A model generated the notes under the pieces. That model had not been told where the DNA came from. It did not search any database and worked only from the letters and a program-made list of their open reading frames with translations. From assembly GCA_937907395.1 (NCBI GenBank), contig CALCII010000011.1, positions 372,001 to 436,000 on the forward strand: a DNA stretch of 64,000 bases, written 5' to 3'. Position numbers and translations under genes: made by a program. Shown here in pieces: positions 26,301 to 36,000 of this stretch (within the stretch, counting starts at the first letter, position 1; every line of letters starts with the position of its first letter). The stretch is from an uncultured Chitinophagaceae bacterium. Lineage in GTDB: Bacteria; Bacteroidota; Bacteroidia; Chitinophagales; Chitinophagaceae.

Positions 26301-26945
26301 TTACAGCCTGATGATTTCAATGGAATTGCGGTTGAGCTTTACTTTCCCCAGCTGTTCCATCTTCTTCAATAAACGGGAGATTACTTCACGGGAGGTGTTG
26401 AGCTCATTGGCAATTTCCTGGTGACTGATATCAATAATGTTTTTGTGTTCGGCTTCCTGTGCCCGCTTCAGGTAAAACTCCAGCCGCTCATCCATACCAC
26501 GGAACGCAACACTGTCAATGGTAAGCAGCAACTCATCAAAACGGGAACGATAGGTTTCAATTACAAACTGGTACCAGCTTTTGTATTTGCCCATCCATTC
26601 ACTCATGGTTTCAATAGGCACCATCAATACATCGGTTTCAGAAACGGCACGTGCCATAATGGGACTGGCTTCCTGGCGTGCAGCACAAACCATGGATAAA
26701 GCACAGGCTTCGCCGGGTTTGAGATAATACATGAGGAACTCATTTCCTTCTTCATCTTCACGGTAAACTTTTACGAGTCCGGTTAAGATGAGCATGGTAC
26801 TGCGGATATATTGACCTTTCCGCATTAAAATATCATTGGATTGATAGGTTTTAAATTCACTGGTTTGCTCAATTTCTTCAATCAGTGCTTCTTCAAACAA
26901 TCCGTACTGTTTCCTGAGTTCGCTATCGGCCGATGAATGGATCAT
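26301..26945 (-). CDS. Crp/Fnr-family transcriptional regulator
   Basis: A 214-residue regulator with an N-terminal cyclic-nucleotide-binding-like domain (about 20-135) and a C-terminal winged helix (ISHQEIANELNTSREVISRLLKKMEQLG, about 170-200). It lacks the N-terminal FNR iron-sulfur cysteines but has Cys81 and Cys87 in GEACALSMVCAARQ. ATG 26945 is used; a TTG lies two codons upstream. TGAY-N4-RTCA sites before the neighbouring sulfur genes suggest it is their local regulator. Its own promoter box CAAATTTG (26949-26956) has a degenerate site (TGATTTTCGTGA, 26979-26990) 32 bp upstream, hinting at autoregulation. Confidence 0.88.
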   Translation of the reverse strand: MIHSSADSELRKQYGLFEEALIEEIEQTSEFKTYQSNDILMRKGQYIRSTMLILTGLVKVYREDEEGNEFLMYYLKPGEACALSMVCAARQEASPIMARAVSETDVLMVPIETMSEWMGKYKSWYQFVIETYRSRFDELLLTIDSVAFRGMDERLEFYLKRAQEAEHKNIIDISHQEIANELNTSREVISRLLKKMEQLGKVKLNRNSIEIIRL

Positions 26946-26948
26946 ACA

Positions 26949-26990
26949 CAAATTTGCTTGATATTTTTTAAATAGAAATGATTTTCGTGA
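26949..26990 (-). promoter_or_regulatory. Promoter of the Crp/Fnr gene with degenerate site
   Basis: CAAATTTG (26956-26949) is the same -7 variant as at the TauE/SafE gene and ends 3 bp before the ATG. TGATTTTCGTGA (26979-26990) keeps only one good half of the TGAY-N4-RTCA motif. Confidence 0.4.
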
Positions 26991-27023
26991 ATCCGTTTTC
27001 CTTTTTCAAAATGAGTTGATAGC

Positions 27024-27031
27024 TATATTTG
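27024..27031 (+). promoter_or_regulatory. -7 promoter box for rnhB
   Basis: TATATTTG fits TAnnTTTG exactly and ends 6 bp before ATG 27038, so the transcript would be leaderless or nearly so. Confidence 0.45.
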
Positions 27032-27037
27032 AGTTTT

Positions 27038-27640
27038 ATGCCAACACTTGCTGCATATTACCAGGAAGAACTGATAGAGGCCGGTTGTGATGAAGCCGGG
27101 CGTGGTTGCTATGCCGGTCCTGTGTTTGCGGCGGCTGTTATCTTACCAAAAAATTTTGAACATCCGCTGCTTAACGATTCCAAGCAGGTGAAAGAAAACG
27201 ACCGTAACCTGCTTCGTTCTTTTATTGAGGAAAACGCACTGGCCTGGGCGGTTGCAAAAGTGGAGGTGGAAGAAATTGACCGTATCAATATTCTCAAAGC
27301 TTCGTTCAAGGCCATGCACCTGGCGTTGGATCAACTCACCATCAAACCCAAATTGTTGCTTATTGATGGTAACCGGTTTATTAAATACAAACGGGTGCCT
27401 CATCAATGTTTTGTAAAAGGCGATGGGCGATTTGCTTCAATTGCTGCTGCAAGCATTTTAGCCAAAACCTGGAGAGATGAGTATATGTTTCAACTGCACG
27501 AATCCTTTCCACAATACAACTGGAAAAAGAACAAGGGCTATGGTACAGAAGAACATCGCAATGCGATTGAACAGTTCGGACTTACTGTGCACCATCGCCG
27601 ATCGTTCAATATCGCTCCCACGCAACAGGATCTTTTCTGA
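27038..27640 (+). CDS. rnhB: Ribonuclease HII
   Basis: A 200-residue RNase HII, which nicks RNA-DNA hybrids and removes single ribonucleotides from DNA. The family start EAGCDEAGRGCYAGPVFAAAV carries the catalytic Asp-Glu, with further acidic residues in LLIDGN and the GDGRFASIAAASILAK block. ATG 27038 is preferred over TTG 27029, because the promoter box overlaps the latter. It is divergent from the Crp/Fnr gene. Confidence 0.94.
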   Translation: MPTLAAYYQEELIEAGCDEAGRGCYAGPVFAAAVILPKNFEHPLLNDSKQVKENDRNLLRSFIEENALAWAVAKVEVEEIDRINILKASFKAMHLALDQLTIKPKLLLIDGNRFIKYKRVPHQCFVKGDGRFASIAAASILAKTWRDEYMFQLHESFPQYNWKKNKGYGTEEHRNAIEQFGLTVHHRRSFNIAPTQQDLF

Positions 27641-27723
27641 TCTTAACAAATCATCCATTAAACTTTCAGGTAAGTGCTGTGTCATACCTGCAACTTGATT
27701 GTTTCACTATTAAACGAATAGCA

Positions 27724-28023
27724 ATGAAAACGAAATTTTTATTTCTCGCAGTACTCTTCTCAATGATTACTTTATTTACCCAGGCCCAACGGGGACATCA
27801 ACCACGTTGCAACCGTCCGGGTATAGGAATGGGCAAAGGAAATATTACGAAAGGGGAAGCTTTTTACCTGCATAAAAAACAACATCAGCTTCGTAAAGAC
27901 AGGCGTATGGCCCTGATGAATGATGGTAGAATAGGTCCCATGGAACATCGTCAGTTGCAAAAAGACCGTCGCCAGTTACGAAGAGCAAAGTTTGTAGCCA
28001 TGCACAATGGCCGCAGTATCTAA
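27724..28023 (+). CDS. Small basic exported protein
   Basis: A 99-residue protein with a signal peptide (MKTKFLFLAVLFSMITLFTQ, cleavage after AQA or AQ) and a very basic mature part rich in Arg, His, Lys and Gln (HKKQHQLRKDRRM, LQKDRRQLRRAKF). Two related helical units of about 20 residues, LRKDRRMALMNDGRIGP and LQKDRRQLRRAKF, are visible. Upstream in-frame ATGs at 27679 would spoil the signal peptide. No family with known function was recognised; a periplasmic metal- or nucleic-acid-binding role is only a guess. Confidence 0.7.
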   Translation: MKTKFLFLAVLFSMITLFTQAQRGHQPRCNRPGIGMGKGNITKGEAFYLHKKQHQLRKDRRMALMNDGRIGPMEHRQLQKDRRQLRRAKFVAMHNGRSI

Positions 28024-28051
28024 GTATAGTTTGGGTTACATGATGAAAGCG

Positions 28052-28081
28052 AACGCTTCCTTTTTCAGGGAGCGTTTTTTT
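28052..28081. terminator. Terminator after the small basic protein gene
   Basis: ACGCTTCC pairs with GGGAGCGT (one wobble) and is followed by seven T on the plus strand. The T-run reaches the last codon of the convergent Sua5/YciO gene (stop at 28080-28082). Confidence 0.7.
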
Positions 28082-28688
28082 ATTCATCCCACTCTCCCAG
28101 TCCTTGGCGGATAACCGTCCATTCATCGGTTGTACAATCAATGATCGTTGAAGGGATCATTCCACCAATATCTCCATCCACCACAATATCCACGAGGTTT
28201 TTGAATTTATCATAGATCAGTTCGGGGTCAGTGAATTCTTCTACCATTTCACCTGGAAGAGAAGCACTCAGCAAGGGATGGCCCAGATCACGGATCATGG
28301 TTTGGGCAATGATATTATCCGGCACCCGTAAACCAATCGTGTCTTTACGGCTTTTGAGAATTTTAGGCACTTCTTTACTGGCCGGAAGTATGAAGGTGTA
28401 CGGACCGGGCAGGTGCCGTTTGAGCATCCGATAAAGCGGGGTGGATGTGGTTTTTGTGTATTTGCTGAGATCGCTTAAATCGCTGCAAATGAAGGATAGC
28501 TGGGCTTTTGCAGGATCTACCTGTTTGATCCGGCAGATACGTTCAATGGCTTTGTGCTGAAAGATATCGCAGCCCAGACCGTAAATGGTATCGGTTGGGT
28601 AAATAATGACTCCGCCACTGAGCAAACATTCCACGATGGTTTTTATTTGCCGGGGTTGCGGATTTTGAGGATGCACATGCAACAGCAT
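28080..28688 (-). CDS. YrdC/Sua5/YciO-family protein (threonylcarbamoyl-AMP synthase-like)
   Basis: The 202-residue protein has the YrdC fold: GGVIIYPTDTIYGLGCDI near residue 30, KQVDPAKAQLSFICSDLSDL and LPGPYTFILPAS, then TIGLRVPDN and SLPGE. YrdC/Sua5 enzymes make threonylcarbamoyl-AMP for tRNA t6A. The sequence KAQLSFIC instead of KRP-type P-loop and the YciO-like length make the YciO branch more likely, whose role in t6A is weaker. It ends against the terminator of the convergent gene. Confidence 0.87.
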   Translation of the reverse strand: MLLHVHPQNPQPRQIKTIVECLLSGGVIIYPTDTIYGLGCDIFQHKAIERICRIKQVDPAKAQLSFICSDLSDLSKYTKTTSTPLYRMLKRHLPGPYTFILPASKEVPKILKSRKDTIGLRVPDNIIAQTMIRDLGHPLLSASLPGEMVEEFTDPELIYDKFKNLVDIVVDGDIGGMIPSTIIDCTTDEWTVIRQGLGEWDE

Positions 28689-28726
28689 GTATTAAAGTTA
28701 CGTTGAACTTTCAGAAAAGGCCTGAC

Positions 28727-28864
28727 TCAGGCAGTGATTAAATTTGTAGGGGAATACTTGCATAAATCAAATGCGCTTCCTATTTTAGCCATTCCTGTCA
28801 AACTATCCAATACCATTATTTGTCCCGTTTCTTTGTGTTGATTGATCCTTAATTGGTTCAACAT
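28727..28864 (-). CDS. Possible 45-residue protein
   Basis: A short minus-strand frame from ATG 28864 encodes MLNQLRINQHKETGQIMVLD and more, ending SPTNLITA. It looks moderately protein-like (KETG turn, LDSLTGMAKIG) but has no recognised relatives. A longer in-frame reading from 28990 begins within a REP element (MLRQAQHDKK) and is spurious. The 344-bp gap holds otherwise only the hairpin at 28932-28956 and the REP copy. Confidence 0.25.
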   Translation of the reverse strand: MLNQLRINQHKETGQIMVLDSLTGMAKIGSAFDLCKYSPTNLITA

Positions 28865-28931
28865 ATAAATATTTTTATAATAGCCACATATTTTACGTTT
28901 TTCTTTTTGTGGTTTCAGAGGTAAGCAAAAA

Positions 28932-28956
28932 GGGCCCGAGATTTCTATCCGGGCCC
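28932..28956 (-). terminator. GC-rich terminator after the alpha/beta hydrolase gene
   Basis: GGGCCCG (28932-28938) pairs with CGGGCCC (28950-28956). T-runs follow on both strands, so it may work in both directions. Confidence 0.75.
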
Positions 28957-28964
28957 ACTTTTTT

Positions 28965-29009
28965 TTGTCATGCTGAGCTTGTCGAAGCATGAGCTTGTCG
29001 AAGTATGAG
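28965..29009. repeat. REP-like element
   Basis: TTTGTCATGCTGAGCTTGTC and the following GAAGCATG form a hairpin (CATGCT with AGCATG); a second partial copy GAGCTTGTCGAAGTATGAG follows directly. It is the same family as the 2.3-kb array. Confidence 0.85.
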
Positions 29010-29032
29010 TTTAAAAACGTGCGTAAGGTATT

Positions 29033-30034
29033 CTACTCTTTTATCAGCGGCATTTTCAAGACCTGCATCATAAACATAGTGATAGCTGCTTCCACTCCCT
29101 GGTAATCATTGCTTTTGATATAGCTTCCAATAACGTGGTTGCCGGTATTGGGCATGGCAAGTTCCTGTTTCAACGCAGCAGGGGTTCCTAACTGTTGAAA
29201 CATTTTTTGCATAGCACCCACACGAACCACACTATCCTGGTGTACCTGGTCTTTGTAATAATAAAGCAAAAGCGTTGGTTGTTTGATTTTGGCAAATGTT
29301 TCCGGCTTCATAGTTGTTTCCAGGTATTCCTGCAGGTTGGCCACCGCTTCCAGCCGGTAGGGAGAGTTCCAGTATTGTTTGTAGAGGGGGCGTTGATCGG
29401 CCGGAGTTACATAGTTGGACTTGGTTACGATTCTGCCAATCTGTAATCCCCAGTGATTGTTGATGAGCCAGGCATTGGGATCAAAAATCTGTACGTTGGG
29501 TGAAAGCAGTATCAGCGCATATACGTTGGGGTAAGTGGCCGCCAGTTGCAATGCATTGGTGCCTCCGGTGGACGTGCCAATCAGAATCACTTTCTGTCCC
29601 AGTTGTTTCCCGATGGCATAGGCTTCCTTCACACTGTTCCAGTATTTCTGAGCCGTGAGGTTGACGAGTTGTTCGGTGGTGTCAATACCATGCTCCGCCA
29701 GCCGGGATAAGTACAGGTTGCAGCCGAATTTCTTTGCCAGGTTGGTATGCACAGGTGCCCCTTCCTCTTGCGAAGCCGAAAAACCATGCAGGTAAACAAT
29801 CGCATATTCTGTTTTGGCTCTGGTACTGTCGTTTGCCCAAACAATACGGGCTTCGTTGTTGGGACGAAGCTTGTGCTGCGCTTCCTGCTGATGGATATAA
29901 GATTCCAGAGCTGATGGATCGGACGGAACGGCCGGTAAATCAGAGGTGTACGTGGGCGTTTCCGGACTAGGGCCTAGTAAATAAATCACAAATAGGGCGG
30001 CAAGAACAATGAAAAGCCATTTCAGCAAGCGCAT
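29033..30034 (-). CDS. Membrane-anchored alpha/beta hydrolase
   Basis: A 333-residue serine hydrolase with an N-terminal membrane anchor (LLKWLFIVLAALFVIYLLG). The oxyanion block YLHGFSASQEEG, nucleophile elbow LIGTSTGGT, acidic YYKDQVHQDSVV and terminal His in NTGNHVIGSY give a complete triad. It resembles bacterial carboxylesterase/monoacylglycerol lipase-like enzymes. ATG 30034 puts the hydrophobic anchor at the N-terminus; an in-frame start at 30091 would add 19 residues. The substrate is unknown. Confidence 0.82.
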   Translation of the reverse strand: MRLLKWLFIVLAALFVIYLLGPSPETPTYTSDLPAVPSDPSALESYIHQQEAQHKLRPNNEARIVWANDSTRAKTEYAIVYLHGFSASQEEGAPVHTNLAKKFGCNLYLSRLAEHGIDTTEQLVNLTAQKYWNSVKEAYAIGKQLGQKVILIGTSTGGTNALQLAATYPNVYALILLSPNVQIFDPNAWLINNHWGLQIGRIVTKSNYVTPADQRPLYKQYWNSPYRLEAVANLQEYLETTMKPETFAKIKQPTLLLYYYKDQVHQDSVVRVGAMQKMFQQLGTPAALKQELAMPNTGNHVIGSYIKSNDYQGVEAAITMFMMQVLKMPLIKE

Positions 30035-30116
30035 AGAAAGAAGTTTAATAGATTTAAAATTAAGGTTTAATGGGAAACGGCTTCTGTTCATAACCTAAGA
30101 ATAACAGTCTTTTTCC

Positions 30117-30147
30117 TTGCATCCCCGCCTTAAAAGAAGTACCTTTG
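30117..30147 (+). promoter_or_regulatory. typA promoter
   Basis: TTG (30117-30119), 20 bp, then TACCTTTG (30140-30147) is a full Bacteroidota -33/-7 pair. The leader to ATG 30246 would be about 90 nt. Confidence 0.7.
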
Positions 30148-30245
30148 CAGGCTTTTTGGAACGGGAACTCTAAATTATTTATACAGTCCCTTTTTAAAGT
30201 CGGTTTAGCTTAGTTGTTAACCTGTTAATTATCAATAATTTAATT

Positions 30246-32057
30246 ATGAATATCCGCAATATAGCAATCATTGCTCACGTTGACCACGGCAAGACAACCC
30301 TGGTTGACAAAATCTTACATGCCACGAAAGTGTTCCGTGATAACCAGGAAACCGGCGATCTCATCATGGACAGCAACGATCTCGAAAGAGAACGTGGTAT
30401 TACCATCTTTTCTAAAAATGCAGCTGTTGTTTACAACGGTATCAAAATTAATGTGATCGATACGCCGGGCCACGCCGACTTTGGTGGTGAGGTGGAACGT
30501 GTACTGAAAATGGCCGATGGTGTGATCCTGCTCGTGGATGCGTTTGAAGGCCCCATGCCTCAAACCCGTTTCGTACTGCAGAAAGCCCTGCACCTGAACC
30601 TGAAACCTATCGTGGTGATCAACAAGGTAGACAAGCCTAACTGTCGCCCCGATGAAGTACATGATGCAGTATTTGAACTCTTCTTCAATCTCGATGCTAC
30701 GGAAGAGCAGCTCGACTTCCCCACGTACTACGGAAGTGGCAAGAACGGTTGGTTCAATGATTCATTAACTCCTACCGATAATATTATTCCGTTGCTCGAT
30801 GGTATCATCAAGTACGTACATCCCCCTCGTGTAGCTGAAGGTAATTTACAGATGCAGATTACTTCACTGGATTATTCTTCATTCCTTGGCCGTATCGCCA
30901 TTGGAAAAGTAAGCCGTGGCAGCATCAAAGAAAACCAGCAGATTACCCTTGTGCAAACAGATGGTACGCACCGGAAATCAAAAGTGAGAGAATTGTATGT
31001 GTTTGAAGGAATGGGTAAGAAAAAAGTAACAGAAGTACTGGCCGGTGATCTGTGTGCGGTGGTAGGACTGGAAGATTTCAACATTGGTGATACCATTGCC
31101 GATATTGAAAATCCGGAAGCATTACCGGTGATCAGTGTGGATGAACCTACCATGAACATGTTGTTCAGCATTAACAACTCTCCGTTCTATGGTAAGGATG
31201 GCAAGTTTGTTACCAGCCGTCACCTGCGTGACCGTTTGATGAAAGAAACAGAAAAGAACCTGGCGTTGAAAGTGGAAGATAGTCCCGGTGGTGAAAGCTT
31301 TATCGTTTATGGCCGTGGTATCCTGCACTTAGGTGTGTTGATTGAAACCATGCGTCGGGAAGGGTATGAATTAACAGTAGGTCAGCCTCAGGTTATCACC
31401 AAACAGGTGGATGGTAAAAAATACGAACCCTACGAAACACTGGTGGTGGATGTACCGCAGGAATTTGCCAGTAAAGTAATTGACCTTGTAACAAGAAGAA
31501 AAGGTGAAATGCTGGTAATGGAAACAAAAGGAGAGATGCAACATCTTGAATTTGAAATTCCTTCCCGTGGATTGATTGGTTTGCGTACGCAGATGCTTAC
31601 CGCTACAACCGGTGAAGCGGTTATGGCACATCGTTTCAGTGAGTACAAACCATGGAAGGGTAATATTCCCGGACGTAACAATGGGGTGCTGCTCGCCAAA
31701 CAAGGCGGTTCCACAACGGGTTACTCTATTGATAAATTACAGGACAGAGGTACGTTTTTTGTGGATCCGGGTGAAGATGTATATGCCGGACAAATCATTG
31801 CCGAGCACATCAAACCAGGCGACCTCGTGGTGAATATCATCGAAGGAAAGAAACTCACCAACATGCGTGCCAGCGGTAGTGATGCGGCTACGAACATTGC
31901 ACCGAAAGTACTCATGACACTGGAAGAGTGTATGGAGTACATTGAGTTTGATGAATGCATTGAAGTAACACCCAACTTCATCCGTATGCGTAAAGTGATC
32001 CTGAACGAAGAAGAAAGAAAGAAACAAGCGAAATCAATGAATACACAAATGGCATAA
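30246..32057 (+). CDS. typA: Ribosome-binding GTPase TypA/BipA
   Basis: A 603-residue translational GTPase. G1 is AHVDHGKT, G2 RERGITI, G3 DTPGHADFGGEV and G4 NKVDKPN. EF-G-like domains II, III and V follow, with the BipA-specific C-terminal domain (GEDVYAGQIIAEHIKPGDL, KKLTNMRASGSD). Length and architecture match the family. BipA helps ribosome assembly and growth at low temperature or stress. It has its own promoter and terminator. Confidence 0.97.
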   Translation: MNIRNIAIIAHVDHGKTTLVDKILHATKVFRDNQETGDLIMDSNDLERERGITIFSKNAAVVYNGIKINVIDTPGHADFGGEVERVLKMADGVILLVDAFEGPMPQTRFVLQKALHLNLKPIVVINKVDKPNCRPDEVHDAVFELFFNLDATEEQLDFPTYYGSGKNGWFNDSLTPTDNIIPLLDGIIKYVHPPRVAEGNLQMQITSLDYSSFLGRIAIGKVSRGSIKENQQITLVQTDGTHRKSKVRELYVFEGMGKKKVTEVLAGDLCAVVGLEDFNIGDTIADIENPEALPVISVDEPTMNMLFSINNSPFYGKDGKFVTSRHLRDRLMKETEKNLALKVEDSPGGESFIVYGRGILHLGVLIETMRREGYELTVGQPQVITKQVDGKKYEPYETLVVDVPQEFASKVIDLVTRRKGEMLVMETKGEMQHLEFEIPSRGLIGLRTQMLTATTGEAVMAHRFSEYKPWKGNIPGRNNGVLLAKQGGSTTGYSIDKLQDRGTFFVDPGEDVYAGQIIAEHIKPGDLVVNIIEGKKLTNMRASGSDAATNIAPKVLMTLEECMEYIEFDECIEVTPNFIRMRKVILNEEERKKQAKSMNTQMA

Positions 32058-32076
32058 TGATGCTGTTGTTTTCAGA

Positions 32077-32112
32077 AACAGAAGAGCCACCTTTTAAGGT
32101 GGCTCTTCTGTT
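32077..32112 (+). terminator. typA terminator
   Basis: AACAGAAGAGCCACC (32077-32091) pairs perfectly with GGTGGCTCTTCTGTT (32098-32112), with a short T-run. Confidence 0.85.
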
Positions 32113-32132
32113 TTAAGAATACTGGTAACACA

Positions 32133-32846
32133 TTACCTTCTTTTCCCGGTAATTTTGTAAGCACTGTATACAGATATAAACATCAACGGGCCTTTGTCAG
32201 GGAATTTTTCGTTTACCAAGTATGATATCGAAAGTCCTGTATAAAATCGCTTCCAGCTTAATTCTGCCTGAGTTTGAAACCCCCAAAAACCGAAATCAGA
32301 TTTTTTATGAGTTACAATATAATTACCATTATCATCTCTGGTGTACTTTTCATATGTAAATCCGGAGTTTAAATTTCCTTTTACAATACTTGTTCCCACA
32401 CTTAACTTTTGGGAAGTGTTACCCAACAGATATTTTATACCAATTTCATGGTCAAAGAAAATCTTCTTTTTAGTATTTAAGATATTACCATTCTGGTCTG
32501 TAGTTTGTGTAAACTGATCATATCTGCTATGAATTTTTGTATAAATTGAAAGTCGTTTATTAGTAAAATATTCTAACTCTGCAAATAATGCTGTTCCTGC
32601 GAGATGACCATCCTGTTGTATTAATACAGGAGGATCCGGATTGATAAGTACCGAACTGTAACCCGATAAATGAATTGGTGTTAATCTGTATCTTACTCCC
32701 AGTTTTATATTAATAGAACTAAGTTGGCTGCTTGCATCTTCTTGTAATATCATTAATCCGGCAACCACTAAAATTGCCTTTAAATTGTTCCCCTTCAGAA
32801 GTGGTTTTAAGATCCCATTTAAAGTGGTCAAAGTATTTGATTGCAT
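32133..32846 (-). CDS. Putative outer-membrane beta-barrel protein
   Basis: A 237-residue protein (from ATG 32846; a GTG at 32888 would add 14 residues). A hydrophobic segment (LKAILVVAGLMILQEDASSQ) near residue 22 may be an export signal. The mature part shows alternating aromatic strands such as GVRYRLTPIHLSGYS, LFAELEYFTNKRLSIYTKIH and FQTQAELSWKRFYTGLSISY, typical of a small outer-membrane barrel. It ends MFISVYSAYKITGKRR. No family recognised. Confidence 0.6.
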   Translation of the reverse strand: MQSNTLTTLNGILKPLLKGNNLKAILVVAGLMILQEDASSQLSSINIKLGVRYRLTPIHLSGYSSVLINPDPPVLIQQDGHLAGTALFAELEYFTNKRLSIYTKIHSRYDQFTQTTDQNGNILNTKKKIFFDHEIGIKYLLGNTSQKLSVGTSIVKGNLNSGFTYEKYTRDDNGNYIVTHKKSDFGFWGFQTQAELSWKRFYTGLSISYLVNEKFPDKGPLMFISVYSAYKITGKRR

Positions 32847-32948
32847 TAAAATCCCTGATGAATTAATTCCAAAGTTGGTTGTGTTCACTTTGAAAATCTA
32901 AAAACATCAACTTCGTTTCGCTGGTTTTCTGTAAAGTGGTCATTCAAT

Positions 32949-32980
32949 AAAAAAACCGCTGCATTTGCAGCGGTTTTTTT
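32949..32980 (-). terminator. Terminator after the tricorn-like protease gene
   Basis: ACCGCTGCA and TGCAGCGGT form a perfect stem with A- and T-runs on both sides, 20 bp after the stop at 33001. Confidence 0.85.
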
Positions 32981-33000
32981 ATTGTCTCAAAGTTCATTTA

Positions 33001-36000
33001 TTATTTGATTCCTTTCAGTAACTCTTTCACTGCAAGTTCCAGTTGCTGATCAACACCGGTACTTACTTTTTCATTTTCATTCTTCAATTTCAGGTCCGGT
33101 TCTGTTTGTGCATTTTCAAGATAGTTGCCATTTGTATCCCGGCAACCAACAGTAGGAACACCCCAACGGATACCGGTGTCCATCAATCCTTCCCAGGAAG
33201 CAAAGGAACAAGTGCCTGGCACCGGCATTCCCACCAGTTTGCCAATACCCACTTCCCGGATCATGTATGCATAACAATGTCCGTCGCTGTAGTTGGCTTC
33301 GTTTACCAATGAAATGCTGGGTTTGGTCCAGCGGAAGTTGGGTTCAAATCCGTTATTCCGGATATCGTTTCCATAGTCCATAAACTTTTTACCGCTGAGG
33401 AACATGGCAAGATCGGCCACCAGGTCGCCACCACCATTGTTCCTGGTGTCTACCACAATTCCTTTTTTATGGAAATATTTGCCCATGATTTCTTCGTATG
33501 TGGTACGGAACGAACCATCATCCATACCGGGAATGTGTACATAACCCAGCTGACCATTACTGATGCGGTCCACTTCTTCTGCATTGCGCTGTACCCAGCG
33601 TTTGTACAACAGCCGGTTTTCTTCACCGGAAGAAATTGGTTTGATTATCAGTTCTTTTTTATTTGTACCATCGTTCAGTACCAATAACACATTTTTTCCG
33701 GCTTTCCGGTTAAGAAACTGTGGCAGGTCTTTATCCGGAGTGATGAGTTCTCCATCAATGCTTTCAATGATCATACCGGGTGTGATATTAAAACCGTTTT
33801 TATCCAGCGGACCATCTTTCAGCACTTCCACAATTTTAACGCCGTTGCCTTTGTAATTGTAATCGTAGAAAATGCCTAAAGAGGCTGTTGCATCTCCGTT
33901 AGGATTAAAGGAGTTTAATCCGGCGCCGCTGTGACTTACATTCAATTCACCCAACATTTCACTCAGCAGTTCAGTAAATTCAAACAGGTTGCCGATATGT
34001 GGTAATTGCTTTTCATAATCGGGTTTGTAACTATCCCAATTGATACCATGGAAAGATTTATTGTAAAACGTTGCTTTGGTACGGCGCCATACATGATCAA
34101 ACAGATACATGCGTTCCTTTAATCCGTCTACCATCATTTCACCATTGATGCCAATGCGATCCTGTTTGCCACTGGCGGGATCAATTTTCATCATACCTCC
34201 ATCGCTGTTCAGGAAAATGGTCTTTTGATCTTTATCCCAAACCATGGAAGCAAATCCGGCATTTAAAGGAACAATCATTTTGGTTTCTTTCGTACGCAGG
34301 TTGGTACTCCAGAGGTTCATTCCTTTTTCAAAACGGGCGAGATAATATAGTGTTTCTCCATCTTTGCTTACCAATGCATCTCCCATGGATGAAGAGTGAA
34401 TGGTAAGTTTTACTTTACGAAGTGTTACTCCGTCCCAATCAATGATCACCGTATCTTTTGGTGTTCCTTTTTTCTTACTGGTATCTGCTTTGGCTTTATT
34501 TTCTTCTATCTCTTTTTGTAAAGCAGCATCTTCTTTACTCAGTTTGAATTTTTCAAAAGCTTCTTTGGAGAAAAACATGGCATAGGCATCGGTTTGTGCA
34601 CCACCGCCCATAGCTGCTGCACGCAATCCATCCCGGTTGCTGAACCAGAGCATAGCTTTACCACCCATAATCCATTTCGCATTAAAATCGGCAAAGCCAC
34701 TTTGAGTGAGGTTCTCAATACGTTTACCATCGGCACTCAACAATCCCACTTCACCTACAGCGCTGCCCGGAACAGCGTAGTCAAACAACAACCATTTTCC
34801 ATCGGGGCTCCATTGGAAGTACTGATCGTTTTCAACAAAAGCAAACAGCTGATCACCGGTTAAAACGGTGCGGCTCTGTTTAGTGGCAATATTGTAAATG
34901 CGGAGCTGATTGAGATTTTCAATATAAGCTATCTCTTTACCATCGGGAGAATACTGCGGTTGTGTGTTGATGTTTTTGTTTTCGAGCACCGGTGTTTCTT
35001 TGATGAGCGTGGAAGCATAGAAATACGGTTCGTCTTTCCGCTCAATAGAGGATTCATAAATACTCCACTTGCCATCCCGTTCGCTGCAATAAATAATTTT
35101 CTTTCCATCGGGAGAAAAACTCACACCCGATTCCTGTTCCGGTGTGTTGGTGATGCGTTTGGTAATGCCGCCATCCACACTGGTAACAAATACTTCACCA
35201 CGGAAGAGGAAGGCCACTTCTTTTCCATTGGGCGACACACTCATACTGCTGCCACTGGTAACACGGTAGATTTTTTCATTGTTGTTCCGTGCATCGGCCA
35301 GAATGGTAATGTTAACTTTTTGCGGATTGCTTCCGGTACGGAGGGTGTAAAGTTCACCATCGTAACTGTAGCACAACAAACCATCGTTACTGCTGCTGAG
35401 AAAACGAACGGGATGTTTGCGGTAATTGGTGAGTTGTTCCGACTTGCCGCCATTCATATTCATTTTATGGATATTGAAAGAACCGCTTTCTTCGCTCAGG
35501 TAAAAGAAGCCAGATTCATCGGCCGTGAAAACAGGACTGCGTTCATCAGCTTTGGAAGAAGTGATTTGCTTGTGGGTTCCTGTTTTGAAATCATACAGGT
35601 AAATATCTCTGGCTACCGACGAGGTTTGGTGTTTACGCCATTGATTCTCCTGGCCTTTTTTATCATGATAGATGAGTTTGCTTCCGTCTTTACTGAATTT
35701 CACATCTTCGGCTGGAGTGGTGAAGACCTGTGTTACTCGCCCGCCGTTCACCGATACACTATAGAGTTCGCTCATATAACCTGCCGGGTACTGCCGGTTG
35801 GACGGAAGATCCATACGTGTACCTCCGAAGATGATCTGTTTGCCATCATTGGTGAATGTGTAGGGATATTCGTTCGCCGAATGATAAGTGATTCGTTTGG
35901 CCTCTCCGCCTTCTGCCGGAATCACAAACACATCAAAGTTCCCATAACGGTCACTCGCAAACGCAATGCTTTTCCCGTCTTTACTCCAAACCGGCATAAA

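Noticed and set aside
28865..28990. N-terminal extension MLRQAQHDKKKW of the small frame at 28727
   Set aside because: The sequence is a translated REP element followed by the terminator hairpin.
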